Positions 30,165-41,400 of a stretch of 64,000 nt of DNA are shown here, piece after piece (within the stretch, counting starts at the first letter, position 1; every line of letters starts with the position of its first letter). Source of the DNA: Aculops lycopersici (Eukaryota; Arthropoda; Arachnida; Trombidiformes; Eriophyidae); the NCBI GenBank assembly GCA_015350385.1, contig WNKI01000001.1, positions 3,887,965 to 3,951,964 on the forward strand, read 5' to 3'. The position numbers and the translations under genes were made by a program. Under the pieces are notes generated by a model. That model did not search any database, was not told the origin of the DNA, and worked only from the letters and a program-made list of their open reading frames with translations.

Positions 30165-31316
30165 TCAATCTGAAAAGGCTAACGCAGTTACAGCTTTTTG
30201 GTGTCCAGTGTATTCTCTTCGTATCTCGGCAGTCTCGAGATGCCACAGTCTCACCACACTATCTGAGGAGGCAGTGACTAGGAATTGCGAATCAGCCGAG
30301 AATGCAACATCCCAAACCCAGCGTTGACTCTCGCAAGTTAAAACTTTGTAGGGTAACAATGGTTGCTGTTGATGGTGATTTGTGGCTTGTAGTAATAATT
30401 GTGGTCTTAGTTCCTGCTTTGATTGAGTCTGTTGGTCTTTTTGCGATGTTTGGTCGTCGCTAGAGTCACTTAAACTTGTTTGCGGTTGTTGCTGTTGCCG
30501 TGGTTGTTGCATAATATCACTAGTTTTATAAACTTTTGCAGTATGATCAGCACTTGTAGTTACTAAATATTTTCCATTTGGACTAAACATACACTTGATT
30601 CCATACTTTAAATGAGCTTTCCATGAACGGAACAATGTTAATGTTTGCGTTGGCGAATAAATATGAACATTTCCTACATTATCAATTGCGGCTAAAATAT
30701 CCTCTTGTGGATTTAAGGATAAACTCTGGACACTGGTGTCAATACTTGGATGCTGTTGTGGGATTCTAACTAGAGGTTGGGCATTGTTATGTCTCTTATC
30801 CCAGATGGTTATATGTCCATGTTGTTGGCCAATAAATAAATCATTTTGATTAGAGTGTAGCTTAACCGAGTTCACTGCAGACTTAGATTCATGCATCTGC
30901 TGAGATTGATTCTTTCTTGTTCTCAAATCCCAAACTCTAGTAACACAATCCTCCCCTCCACTATACAATGAATTAGAGTCATCGGTGAAACCAATTGACA
31001 AAACATTATTATTGAAGCCTTCAAGATTTATCTCTGGATTATTGTTGTGTATACTGAGTATATTGTACATGCGAACATGTTGAAAACTGGCTGCAGCTAA
31101 ATAGTTCTTATCAGGGGTAATTTTGAGATCATTTACTTGGGAGTGAGAATGTTGGATAACACGAGAGCATTTGCCTTCATGTGGTGACCAAAATCTAATT
31201 GTATGATCATAACCGGCCGATGCTAAATAGATGATATCCTCTTCCTCTTCGATGGTTGTTGTATTAGAGACAGCATTTGGTGATGCAATGGGAACTTTGA
31301 TTTTATTCCTTTGCAT
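30165..31316 (-). CDS. MLST8: TOR complex subunit LST8 (WD40)
   Basis: An intronless 383-residue ORF from ATG 31316. It matches mLST8/GbetaL over its length: YLASAGYDHTIRFWSPHEGKC at blade 1, INLEGFNNNVLSIGF and SGGEDCVTRVWDLR in blades 2-3, then blades 4-7 ending in SSDSVVRLWHLETAEIRREYTGHQKAVTALAF. LST8 stabilises the kinase domain of TOR and is shared by TORC1 and TORC2. The protein is about 57 residues longer than human mLST8; the excess is a Gln/Ser/Asp-rich insertion (about residues 270-320) between the last two blades, plus a basic N-terminal tail. It is divergent with SMC1 and convergent with MPI. Confidence 0.95.
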   Translation of the reverse strand: MQRNKIKVPIASPNAVSNTTTIEEEEDIIYLASAGYDHTIRFWSPHEGKCSRVIQHSHSQVNDLKITPDKNYLAAASFQHVRMYNILSIHNNNPEINLEGFNNNVLSIGFTDDSNSLYSGGEDCVTRVWDLRTRKNQSQQMHESKSAVNSVKLHSNQNDLFIGQQHGHITIWDKRHNNAQPLVRIPQQHPSIDTSVQSLSLNPQEDILAAIDNVGNVHIYSPTQTLTLFRSWKAHLKYGIKCMFSPNGKYLVTTSADHTAKVYKTSDIMQQPRQQQQPQTSLSDSSDDQTSQKDQQTQSKQELRPQLLLQATNHHQQQPLLPYKVLTCESQRWVWDVAFSADSQFLVTASSDSVVRLWHLETAEIRREYTGHQKAVTALAFSD

Positions 31317-32159
31317 TTGACTCTAATATCAAACAAATGTAATAGGATTTTGTTGTTGTTTTAGTTGGTAAAATTGAATATAAATAATTTTAATATGGGT
31401 GTCTATGAATATGATGATATATGATGAATATTTGAATCTCACAATCTATTGTTTATTATTTTTATGGAAAGAGAAAGAGAGGAGATTGAGGAAGAGGACA
31501 TGTTTCGAGTCGGGTGTTTTGGAGCGCAAGAAGTTCTGTTTCCAAACACGGCCGCTTGTGGCGGCACGTTGAGTTTTTGGATGCAACTAAATGTTGCAAG
31601 TTATTTTTATGACACCCAAATAAGATTTACACACAGAGCTTATGTAATTTCAATTTCAAGTGTCGCACATAAAACGAACAAAGATTTTCAAGCGCCAAAA
31701 CAGAATTCGCTCGCTCCACACGTCTTCGAATATTCAGCAACAGAAGCAGTGGCTCCTACAGTGTGTTAAGTTGGTTGCAATTTTCGGTTTGGTTGCTGTG
31801 TTCGGTCGGCGATGTGTGTTCTCTGTGTGTTTTTATCCCATCACATGACATAAGCTCGTGCAAATGGAGCGAATTCCCTGATTGACTTCTATTGACACTC
31901 CAGTATTTTTGATATCATAATTATTATATTCATTATTTTATACCAATTTATCCTCAGGGATTCATATGGACTTCGTCTCAAATACTATCAAATAGTTGAA
32001 AGTTTTATTTATTATTTGTATCAGCTTGACGCCAAGAAGAAGAAGAACTGGAGAAACCACGAGAGTTTTGCCATCAATTTAATATCAAGATATCTCAAGT
32101 CAGGTGTGGGGCGGCCGACCAACTGTAAGGCAAGCCACCGATTATAAGACAACATCAAA
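31317..32159. promoter_or_regulatory. Divergent intergenic region of LST8 and SMC1
   Basis: 843 bases separating two housekeeping start codons on opposite strands; it must contain both promoters. Open frames at 31449-31848 are unsupported. No other feature is seen. Confidence 0.5.
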
Positions 32160-35100
32160 ATGCCTGGCTATTTGAAATTTATTGAACTTGAAAATTTCAA
32201 ATCCTATTGCGGGCACCAAATCGTCGGACCTTTGAAACCGTTCACCGCGGTCATTGGGCCCAATGGTAGTGGTAAGTCCAATTTTATGGATGCCATTAGT
32301 TTTGTTCTGGGAGAGAAAACATCGAATCTTCGTGTCAAGCGTTTAAATGAATTAATTCATGGTGCCTCAATTGGCCAACCAGTTAGCAATCAAGCTTCTG
32401 TAACCCTAATTTACGAGGATACTGAGAATGGTCAACTCACAAGGTTTTCCAGATTCGTCAATGGGTCTTCTTCTGACTACCGCATCGATGAAACCTCAGT
32501 TACAAAGCAAGAATATGCCGCCAAGTTGGAAACACTTGGTGTTAATGTCAAGGCGAAGAATTTCCTCGTCTACCAGGGAGCTGTTGAATCGATTGCAATG
32601 AAGAACCCCAGAGAAATAACATCACTTTTCGAGGAGATCTCACATTCAAATGAGTTCAAAGATGAGTATGTCAACAAGAAGGTGGCTATGGATAGATCGG
32701 AGGAAGAGTTGCACCATCTGTTCGTCAAGAAGAAAGGCATAACAGCTGAGAAGAAAGAAGCTCAAGGTGAAATCAACGAAGCCAAAAAGTATCAAAACAT
32801 TCGAAACGAATACAACCGTTGTCAAACAGATTTACAATTGTTCAAACTGTATCACATTGACAAGGAAATCAAGGTCCAAGAGAAGGAGATGAATCGTCGC
32901 AAGAAAGAGCTGGATTCATATGTCAAGAAGAAGAATGCTATAGAAGAGGATATAAAGAACAAAAGAAACGAAAACGGCAAATACTCAAAAGCATTAGCTA
33001 ATATCGACAAGGCCATCAGAGAAGTTGAACTCAATCTTAACAAGAAACGTCCCTCCTACATAAAAGCCAAAGAAAACGCCGCTCATATTGAGAAAAAGCT
33101 CGAGATGGCCAAAAAATCCCTGACAAGTGCTAGGAAATCGCACGCTAATCACCAAGACGCTATCAAAGAGTTGGAACAAGAACTCGAACGTGTTATCAAG
33201 GAAAGAGACGCCTTTTTGATTGAAATTGAAAAACAAGAGAAAGCAGTGAAGGTTGACGTCGAGCTACAGGAGGAACAGAAGGCCGAGTATGTCAAGCTCA
33301 AGAAAAAGGCTTCGTCCATGTCGGCCAAATATTTGAAAGACCTCGATTCATTGGAACGAGAACAGAAGGCTGATTCTGATCGACTTGAAAGTGAGGTTAG
33401 CAAGCAAAAAGAGATCGAACACAAGATTAGAGTTGCCGAAAATGAAAGGGAGGAGAATTTCAGGAGAATAGAAAAATTGACAGATGGAATAGCTGAGAGT
33501 GAATCAAACCTCAGCGAATTCAAAAAACGTGAAAGGGAAGTTGCTGAAACCGTCAAATTAGCAAAACTAGAGGTTGAACGGTTAACCGAGGAGCTAACCA
33601 ATATAAATTCCAACCTCGGTGATGCTAAAGTTGATCGCAGCGAAAATGAGAGGCAGCGTAAGAAGGGTGAAATTGTTGATAACCTCAAGAAAATATATCC
33701 CGGAGTCTATGATCGTATGCTCAATCTATGTAAACCAATTCATAAGCGCTACAACATTGCTATCACCAAGATTATGGGGAAAAGTATGGAGGCTATCGTA
33801 GTTGACTCTGAGAAGACTGGTCGCCAGTGTATTCAATACTTGAAGGATCAAATGTTGGAACCAGAAACTTTTCTACCACTTGATTATATCGCATCAAAGC
33901 CCATCAAGGAAAGATTAAGAAACATCCAATCACCGTCCAATGTCAAGTTGATATTCGACGTTATTAAGTTTGACCCACCCGATGTGAAGCAAGCTGTTCT
34001 ATTCGCCACAAATAACGCACTTGTTTGTGAAACCGCAGCCGATGCCAACAAGGTAGCCTTTGAGCTTGGTGACGGGCAACGTTATGATGCTGTATCATTA
34101 GACGGTACCTTCTACCAGAAGTGTGGTTTCATCTCTGGGGGTAGTTTGGAGCTTGAGCGAAGAGCTAGACGTTGGGATGAAAAGGAGATTCATACAATGA
34201 AGCACAAGAAGGAGAGACTCGCCGAGGATCTAAAAGAGAATGTAAAGCGAACACGAAAAGAGGGTGATCTCATGGTAATTACCAGCCAAATTCAAGGGTT
34301 TGAGTCGCGTTTGCGATATAGTAAGTCGGATTTGCAGCAGACTATCAAGAGAAACGAGGAGTTGGGTCGAGACATCAAGAATTTTGAGGCCGCCTCGCTT
34401 AAGTTCCGTCCAACGATTGATGAAATCAAAGGCAAGATGGAGAAGCGCGGGGTCGAGATCAACAAAATCAAGAGTCTTATGAATGGAGTCGAGGATGAAA
34501 TCTTCAAGGATTTTTGCGCACAATTAGGTGTCGACAACATTAGACAATATGAGGAGCGTCAATCTAAGGCGAGCCAGGAGAAAGAAAATCGTCTTCTCCA
34601 ATATGAGAGCGAAAAGAATAGTATCCAGAGTAGGCTGCTATATGAGCGTAGCAAGGATACTAGCGAAAGCGTCAAGCGTTGGGAGACAACTGTTGATCAG
34701 GAAGATAGAAACCTGTTGGAAGCGAAAGAAGCTGAACGACACGAGATGAGGGCCATTGAGGAGGAAATGGGCAAAGTGGAGCAGTTGAAGAATGATAAAA
34801 TATCTCAAAAGACAGAATGTGATAAAATTGAAGAGTTCATAACGGAGAAGAAGAGAGCTCTACAAACTATTCAAAAGGAAATCTCAGCCATTCAGAAGAA
34901 TATCATGACCCTAGATTGTAAGATGGAATCTAAACGTGCAGATAGGCATGCGGTGTTCATGCACTGTAAGATGGAGAGTATCAGTCTACCGTTGAAGGAG
35001 GGCAGTTTGGATAGTATCACCCACTCGGCAACTCAGAATGGTGACGCTGACGACGATGAGGACGAGGATGGCGACATGCCCACAACTCAAAGAGCCTATC

Positions 35101-35858
35101 AGAGCGATTCCAGTATCAAGCCAGATTTCGATGCGCTACCTGAACACCTTAAGAATGCCGATGACCCTCACGAAATCAAAAAGAAGGAAGCTGAGATGTT
35201 AACCGAGATCCAGCGGAAGCGTGAAGCTTTCAGAAAGATACAAGCGCCCAACATGAAGGCTGACGAGAGGTTGGATAGCGCTAAGGAGAGATTAAGAGAA
35301 ACAGACTCCGAGCTTAACAACCTACGAATGGCCAGTAAGCAGGCGAAGGACAACTTTGAGGCCATCAAGCGAGAACGTATGAGGGTTTTCACAGAATGTT
35401 TTGAGACGGTATCACAACGTGTCGACTCCATCTACAAGCAGCTCACCAACAACCCTAGCGCTCAAGCATTCCTCGTACCTGAAAATCCCGAGGAACCATA
35501 CCTCGAGGGTATCAACTACAACTGTGTGGCACCAGGTAAACGTTTCCAACCGATGAGCAATCTGAGTGGAGGAGAGAAGACAGTTGCCGCCCTCGCTCTA
35601 TTATTTGCAATTCACTCTTACAAACCAGCACCCTTCTTTGTATTGGACGAGATTGACGCTGCTTTGGATAACACAAATATTAGCAAAGTTGCCCGGTTTA
35701 TTAGACAAAGGACAGTATCCTCATTTCAATGTATTGTCATATCTCTCAAGGAGGAATTCTATGGTCATGGCGATGCATTGATTGGCGTTGCCCCGGATCC
35801 CGGCGATTGTACAATTAGTCGGATTTTTGCCGTTGACCTTGGCTTGTATGAGGCTTAG
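32160..35858 (+). CDS. SMC1A: Cohesin ATPase SMC1
   Basis: An intronless 1,232-residue ORF from ATG 32160, the full length of metazoan SMC1. It starts PGYLKFIELENFKSY, with Walker A GPNGSGKSN at about 33-41. Two long coiled coils flank a hinge (about 510-660, with GVYDRMLNLCKPIHKRYN and CGFISGGSLELERRARRWDE). The C-terminal head has the ABC signature NLSGGEKTVAAL, Walker B FFVLDEIDAALDNTN and the end DCTISRIFAVDL. SMC1 pairs with SMC3 and Rad21/Scc1 to form the cohesin ring in sister-chromatid cohesion and loop extrusion. That a 3.7 kb gene is intron-free is notable for an animal. Its 3' end overlaps the last coding exon of HACD on the opposite strand (35815-35858). Confidence 0.97.
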   Translation: MPGYLKFIELENFKSYCGHQIVGPLKPFTAVIGPNGSGKSNFMDAISFVLGEKTSNLRVKRLNELIHGASIGQPVSNQASVTLIYEDTENGQLTRFSRFVNGSSSDYRIDETSVTKQEYAAKLETLGVNVKAKNFLVYQGAVESIAMKNPREITSLFEEISHSNEFKDEYVNKKVAMDRSEEELHHLFVKKKGITAEKKEAQGEINEAKKYQNIRNEYNRCQTDLQLFKLYHIDKEIKVQEKEMNRRKKELDSYVKKKNAIEEDIKNKRNENGKYSKALANIDKAIREVELNLNKKRPSYIKAKENAAHIEKKLEMAKKSLTSARKSHANHQDAIKELEQELERVIKERDAFLIEIEKQEKAVKVDVELQEEQKAEYVKLKKKASSMSAKYLKDLDSLEREQKADSDRLESEVSKQKEIEHKIRVAENEREENFRRIEKLTDGIAESESNLSEFKKREREVAETVKLAKLEVERLTEELTNINSNLGDAKVDRSENERQRKKGEIVDNLKKIYPGVYDRMLNLCKPIHKRYNIAITKIMGKSMEAIVVDSEKTGRQCIQYLKDQMLEPETFLPLDYIASKPIKERLRNIQSPSNVKLIFDVIKFDPPDVKQAVLFATNNALVCETAADANKVAFELGDGQRYDAVSLDGTFYQKCGFISGGSLELERRARRWDEKEIHTMKHKKERLAEDLKENVKRTRKEGDLMVITSQIQGFESRLRYSKSDLQQTIKRNEELGRDIKNFEAASLKFRPTIDEIKGKMEKRGVEINKIKSLMNGVEDEIFKDFCAQLGVDNIRQYEERQSKASQEKENRLLQYESEKNSIQSRLLYERSKDTSESVKRWETTVDQEDRNLLEAKEAERHEMRAIEEEMGKVEQLKNDKISQKTECDKIEEFITEKKRALQTIQKEISAIQKNIMTLDCKMESKRADRHAVFMHCKMESISLPLKEGSLDSITHSATQNGDADDDEDEDGDMPTTQRAYQSDSSIKPDFDALPEHLKNADDPHEIKKKEAEMLTEIQRKREAFRKIQAPNMKADERLDSAKERLRETDSELNNLRMASKQAKDNFEAIKRERMRVFTECFETVSQRVDSIYKQLTNNPSAQAFLVPENPEEPYLEGINYNCVAPGKRFQPMSNLSGGEKTVAALALLFAIHSYKPAPFFVLDEIDAALDNTNISKVARFIRQRTVSSFQCIVISLKEEFYGHGDALIGVAPDPGDCTISRIFAVDLGLYEA
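35697..35702 (-). terminator. Candidate poly(A) signal of HACD inside SMC1 coding sequence
   Basis: AATAAA on the minus strand about 115 bases beyond the HACD stop codon, within the SMC1 C-terminal head coding region. If used, the two transcripts overlap. Confidence 0.4.
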
Positions 35859-36673
35859 CTGACTCCTTGGATGAATCCTTCGGCCCACCCAGAAACTTTT
35901 TCCTTTGACTCAACATGTACATGTAGAGCTTTGGGAAGACTGCGCGCACCAGTAACCAGAAACCACCACCACGAACAGGTAAAAATGAGAGTATTTATTT
36001 TTGATATACGTCCCGTGTGTGACGAATAAACAAACACAAAGAATTTGAAAGATAAGTGTGGAGTGTTTTGTTAGTAACGCGCGCATGTTTGTTTTAGTAG
36101 AATTGTGTAATCATTACGTCATCAAGACCGTGGTTTGTACTTACATGGGACATACATAAGGATGAGACCAATAATTGCATAGTCTGCATAGAAGCTGAAA
36201 TTTAAATTGTTGGGTAGGGACAAGCTTCCTGCTCCGGTGCGTTTGTAGATTTGCATGAGCTTGTAGAGAATGAGCAATTCGCCGCTGACACCTAGTGGGT
36301 AGAGGACAATGAAGAAGGTGTACCGCGCCCAGGTGACAATGTATAGGTTTAGTTTCATCAAGTTAAGTGCGTAATATAAGTAGCGTGTTGTTTCAGCCAA
36401 TGGCCATGCCCATAGAATCATTTGCAACCCAATGGTTTTATGTGTTTCCGCGTAGGGAACTAGGGCGCACCAAACAATGATAATGCGCGACAGGATTTGC
36501 ATGAATGTTTGGAATGCGGATGATTTGACAAAACCAATCATGCAATGAACAACCTCAAGCAATTGAATGGTTTGGAACCACATTAGAAGGTCCAGTCTGC
36601 CGGTGGCCAAGACTGCAGCCCAGCCGCAGAATTGGAAGACGTTATATAATATTAGGTAGACGTCTCGAAACAT
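35815..36673 (-). CDS. HACD: Very-long-chain (3R)-3-hydroxyacyl-CoA dehydratase (2 exons)
   Basis: CDS complement(join(35815..35939, 36145..36673)), 217 residues from ATG 36673. Exon 1 carries most of the PTPLA/HACD domain: YLILYNVFQFCGWA, WFQTIQLLEVVHCMIGFV, ARYTFFIVLYPLGVSGELL and LPNNLNFSFYADY. The dehydratase catalytic pair is present as Tyr and Glu seven residues apart in YPLGVSGE. A GTAAGT donor at 36144 and a CGCAG acceptor before 35939 join to give VPFFPKLYMYMLSQRKKF, restoring the last helix and a basic ER-retention-like tail ending KPHTSQGQRQKSD. HACD catalyses step three of very-long-chain fatty acid elongation in the ER membrane. The C-terminal exon lies antisense to the SMC1 stop region. 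The N-terminal tail is shorter than in vertebrate HACD1/2. Confidence 0.9.
35940..36144 (-). other. Intron of the HACD gene
   Basis: A 205-base intron with GTAAGT donor and CAG acceptor on the minus strand; the phase is confirmed by the restored C-terminal HACD sequence. It lies wholly within the presumed 3' flank of SMC1. Confidence 0.85.
36025..36030 (+). terminator. Poly(A) signal of SMC1
   Basis: AATAAA 167 bases after the SMC1 stop codon, inside the HACD intron on the other strand. Confidence 0.55.
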
Positions 36674-38487
36674 GATTCTGATTCTGATTCTAATTGATTT
36701 TGATTCTGGTTGTTGCTGTCACTATTATTATCAATATTGGTATTATTGGTATTATACTAATATGAATTTATTAATTGATATTATTTTTGTTGTGATTTGG
36801 AACTTGCCGCTCGACCTGTTGCTCTTTCGGGTGGCAATAGCCCGCGTCCGCGGCCACAGCTGCCCTCGGCCGCTCGCTAATTTAGTACCAAAGATGCCGC
36901 TAGAGGCGCCACCGAGGAGCGAGAATGGCGATTTTTCTTACACGTTAGCAGAAACTTGTTTCCGACCACTCGGCCAACCGAGAGTCGAATCATCTGCTTG
37001 CTGTAGGTCGTGGTGGCGCCACTAACTCAACATTTGGATCGTCAGTATTGCTAATTTATATCTTGGAAAATGTATGTGTTAGCTCAACTCATAATAGGGA
37101 GAGGAGAGTTTGTTGTCGGAGAAGTCGCCTCGGTGGTAGTCGTCGACGTGGTCGTCGTAACTTGTGTAGGTGTGCGCAGGACGATTCACCTTGCGGCGTG
37201 GTAGAGGCGAGCAACAAGTGGAGGTTTTGTGAAGAAGACAGTCTCACTAAGGCAATGGATAAGCAACGGCATAGCCGACAGTCGAGGCAAATGTGACGCG
37301 ATTACTTATATTGTCGAGGCGGCGGTGCCGCGGTCACCAAGAAAAGTCAGCCCTCAGCACTTTAAAGCCTCAAAGCACTCAGAGCCCAATCACTAGTGAG
37401 GAGGAATTTCTCGGGTTGTCGTTGCCGCCGACGCAATCTTGGCCGGCGAACAGAGCAACAGGTAGCATTCAAATAGGAATCGCACACTTGTTGCTCCGTT
37501 GTGTTTACCTTGCTTCGCCGAACCTCACCTTGCCTGTTGTCTTTGGCTCTAGTTTTCGCTCTCGATCGCCAATTTGGTTGCCAGTTAAGCAACAGGTACT
37601 TATCAGCTTCGAGCTTTAGTTAACCTAGCACTCGATCGGTAGTCTGGCTTGCGTTGCGCCTTTGCTGCCCAAGAGCAGCTCCATTGAGCCGTAGTCGTCC
37701 TCGTCAAACATCATCGCCATAAAGACACTAAGACAACAGGCGGCCATAAACACAAGCTCGCCGACTGTCGTCGAGCTAGGCGGTCGGCGAGTTGAGTTCT
37801 CAGCTAAGCTAAGTAGAAGCTTGTATGTGGTGGCGGTGGTGGTGACTAGGCCAAGTGGGGAGAGGACAGCCTTGAGGAGCCTTGAGGAAAGTCGCAGCAA
37901 GTAAAACAAACTTAATGGCGACACTAATGCCAATCGAGTCTTCTGCGTCGAGGATTGGCTAGGTAAACTTGTTTGCTGTTTTGTTTATTTAGTCTTGAGC
38001 ATAAACTCGAGGAGCAATTCTAATTCTAGTAAATCAATTGAACAGCCCGATAACAGGAAACTGTCCCCTAGAGGGCTTGCTGTTGTTGTGGTTGTTGCTT
38101 TCGTCGTCGTCGTCGAAATGTTTAATGGTTCACTGGGCACAAAAATCTAATTCTGGAAGAGTCGAGATTACAAGTCAACTGTGACGACGTTGTTGGCGTT
38201 GTTTCAACTAGCAACCAAAATCTCGATGGTCTGACGCAAAGGTTTCGATCATATGGCATCGGTTAGAAACGCGCTCCACTTGCACACCTTTCTGATTCTT
38301 ATCTGCAAATCTCGTTAGCTTTAGATTATTTCAAGAAGAAGAGAGACTTGAAACAACAGACAGTCCAATAGACTTGAGCTCCCCCTCTCTTTAAAGGGAA
38401 CAATCGGTGTCCACTGTCAAGAGTGCCACTATTATACATGATATGATTTTTTGGTTATTCTATTCATAATTTGTGCCAATCATTAGC
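36674..38487. other. Intergenic region between HACD and the gustatory receptor
   Basis: 1.8 kb with no supportable gene. Motif copies are GCAACAAGTGG at 37211-37221, GCAACAGGTAG at 37455-37465, a near-copy at 37484 and GCAACAGGTAC at 37589-37599. It should hold the HACD promoter and the 3' UTR of the receptor gene. Confidence 0.5.
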
Positions 38488-41400
38488 TCAATTTGATACA
38501 AACTGAATCATCATGACCGAAGCCGTGATGACAATTTTGGCGAAATTGAGCAAAAAGAAGCGATTGACGCTCATGAGGCCCATTATCGACAGGTTGATTG
38601 GCTTGAACACCTTGTCCAGCTTGTTAAAGATCTTGATTCGCAAATTGTGCATGCCACCTGTTAGCTCTAGGTGCTGATCTGATCCTTGCCTGGTGAGATT
38701 TTCATCATCCTCTTCATTTACACCATCATTCTTGAGATTTATACCTAGATTGAGAAACTCTGTAAACTTGAATATGTTTAGATTTCGGCGAAATCTGGTC
38801 AATGCCATCACCGGCAGATAGCGCGGATCCATTTGTGCCCCCCTAAGGTAGTTTTTACCTGAGTTGAGTCGCCCATTTCGTGGGTCCTCAATATCAAAAG
38901 GTGGTGGCGTCGAGTCCGTATCACCGTCACCAGGCAAATCAGTTTGCAATGAGGCGAGCCACTCACTTGAGGCCGAGTGGTAGCTAACCAGGGCGAGGCG
39001 AGCCAGACGCCGGACGCTTGTCAGGAGCTCGTGCGAGCTAACGTCTATGTCGCTGGCAAACTTGTACAGCAACAGGTAGGGCCACCAGAGTAGAATCATA
39101 CCTGATATAATTATATACTTGGTTTTGGTGCTTGGATTAAACGAGATTGAGAAGTAGACGACGTCGATGCAGGACATGAGAAAGAGCAGTGAGTATTGGA
39201 ATAGAAGCATTCGGCCAAAGCAGGAGTCGATGTGCGCGCTAACCGTTCGAATTAACTCGTACATGCGCGCCAATTGCTCCAGTTGTTGCTCTAGCGATTG
39301 AGACATCGAAAAGAAGGCAAGCTGTTGGCGCTGACTCCTGCCACCTGTTTCAGCTCTTCCACAACAACCCCCACCAGCAATCCTCTGATTTGTTGTTCTT
39401 TTTGCTATGTTACTCTTACTTGTAGTGGTAGCAGATTTTGTTGTTGTTGTAGGTAATTGATGGCTTCCGGCTAGCGGAGACTGCAAGCCTTGCAGGTGGT
39501 TGCCATAATTGTTGCTGCTCACTTGTCTTGGCGGCCAGGTGAGTGGTGGGCGTAGGTTTCTGGCGTCACTGTTGGCGCTGCTTCGTCTGCTGCTGCTAGT
39601 ATAGTTGCTCATAGCAACTGGACCACCATTGCCGCATTTAGTTGTCGAGTCGGCCGCAAAGTGGCGCCCGCGAGCTGCCGGAGTCGCCGCCGCATTGCTG
39701 CTCGAGGCTGCGACCCCATCGTCTAAGTTGTAACAACAACCACTAAATTGAGGCAAATCTCGTCCAACTTCCATTGTCATGGGCGTTGGCTCATTATAAT
39801 CATCGCTTTGGTCATTAGAGTCGGTGGAAGTCACTAGGTTACCTGCTCGGAGTAACTGGTCGTTTTGTTGCTGGCGGCACCAATGGTTTTGCATGATGGA
39901 CGAGGCAATTTCATCCAGATGATTGCTCATGGTAGTTTTGTTAATATCTTTAATACCTGCGCCCATGGTATCAGCGGTCGCGTGCTTATAATTGACACGC
40001 AGTTTGCAGGTACGATCATACAAGTGTCCGCAACAGCAGCACGCACAATCCAACATTTGTTTCAATCTCGCAACTTCCGCTGCTTCCCTTGGAGGTCGCT
40101 CGATATTTCGCATCGATTTTTCGCTCGCACTTTTGTTCTGCTTGCCCCGGAAGTTGGAAAACTTTTGGGGCGTGTCCGCAACTAAAGCAACGCGCTCGCG
40201 GCACTCGGCACAGTGGCGAGCGAGTTGCAGCTGCCACTTTTTTGCATAGCCAGGCAGCTTTAGAGCATCCAGGCACAAGCAAAGGGCAAACAGAGCCTCC
40301 AACCTGAGCAACCATAGTGTTGAGCTCAGGCGGCCGAGCGGCGGACGGCGCCGAGCTTGCGCGCCGGTCTCTAACCAATTGGCTTCGCCCAAGATGAAGT
40401 AGTCGCCGCGATCAAACAAACCGCGTTTGCCCATTGAGTTGCCGAGAGCAGTGAGGCCGGCGCTTTGTTGTTGTTCTTGGGCTTGTTGTTTAACCTGGTC
40501 CCTTCCACTCTGACAGCCTCGCGGCCGCGACTGCCAGAAAGAATCGACACTCCGTTTCCTGTTACTCACGCTACCACTATTATCACTGCCGCTGTTGCCA
40601 CTATCACTATGAAAAGCCGATCGACTTTTCCTCTTGTCCCCTTCACTCGAATTCTGCTTGCAAGATTTGAAAAAGGGCCAGCTGCTCGCGGTGTAATGCG
40701 ATCTATCATTTCCGCAATGCAAATGATTTTCTTGCTTGCAGCTCGTCGCGTGGCAACAGCACGTCACTGGCTCGCTCGTTAACAGGTGGCCTGTGTTCGA
40801 TGTTAGTGGATTGCAAGAGTTGTTTGTTTGAAACTTTGCTGTCGTTGTTGTTGTTGGCGCCAAGAGACCATTAGAAACTTGTTTTCCCAGGTGAGTGTAA
40901 TTTTGACTCCGATAATCATTGAAAATTTTGTGATTATCACAGCGACACTCAATGTGACTCACTGGTTGGTTGAGGCCGTGTCGCGCCGAATCACTGCCAC
41001 CACTGGGCTGGTAGTGACGCATTAATCTTAGGGCATGGTGACGGAGACAGTCGATGTTGTCGCGTTGCAGGGAGCAGACTATGCATATGATCGAGACCCC
41101 AATCAATCGGGTGCCATAGACGTGAACAGTATAAATGTAATTATCGAACGAAGCCATCAGGTAAAGCTGGCCGGAAGTTACGGTGCTGTTGTCTAGTGTG
41201 TGCAAACTATAATCGTCCAGCCACTGCCACAGGTGTTGCGCCGAACTGACCTCCATTTGGCTGAGACTAAAGTGGGTTACAGTGACACAAACGCACATGG
41301 TCCACCAGATTAACACGCGCCTGTTGATCCTCTCAAATTTCTGGTGGTTTTTGTTAACATTGAGATTAATACTATGACTCAAATTATCAGCTTCGTGATG

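Noticed and set aside
36672..37025. 117-codon frame opposite and upstream of HACD
   Set aside because: Non-ATG start and no conserved sequence; probably promoter DNA.
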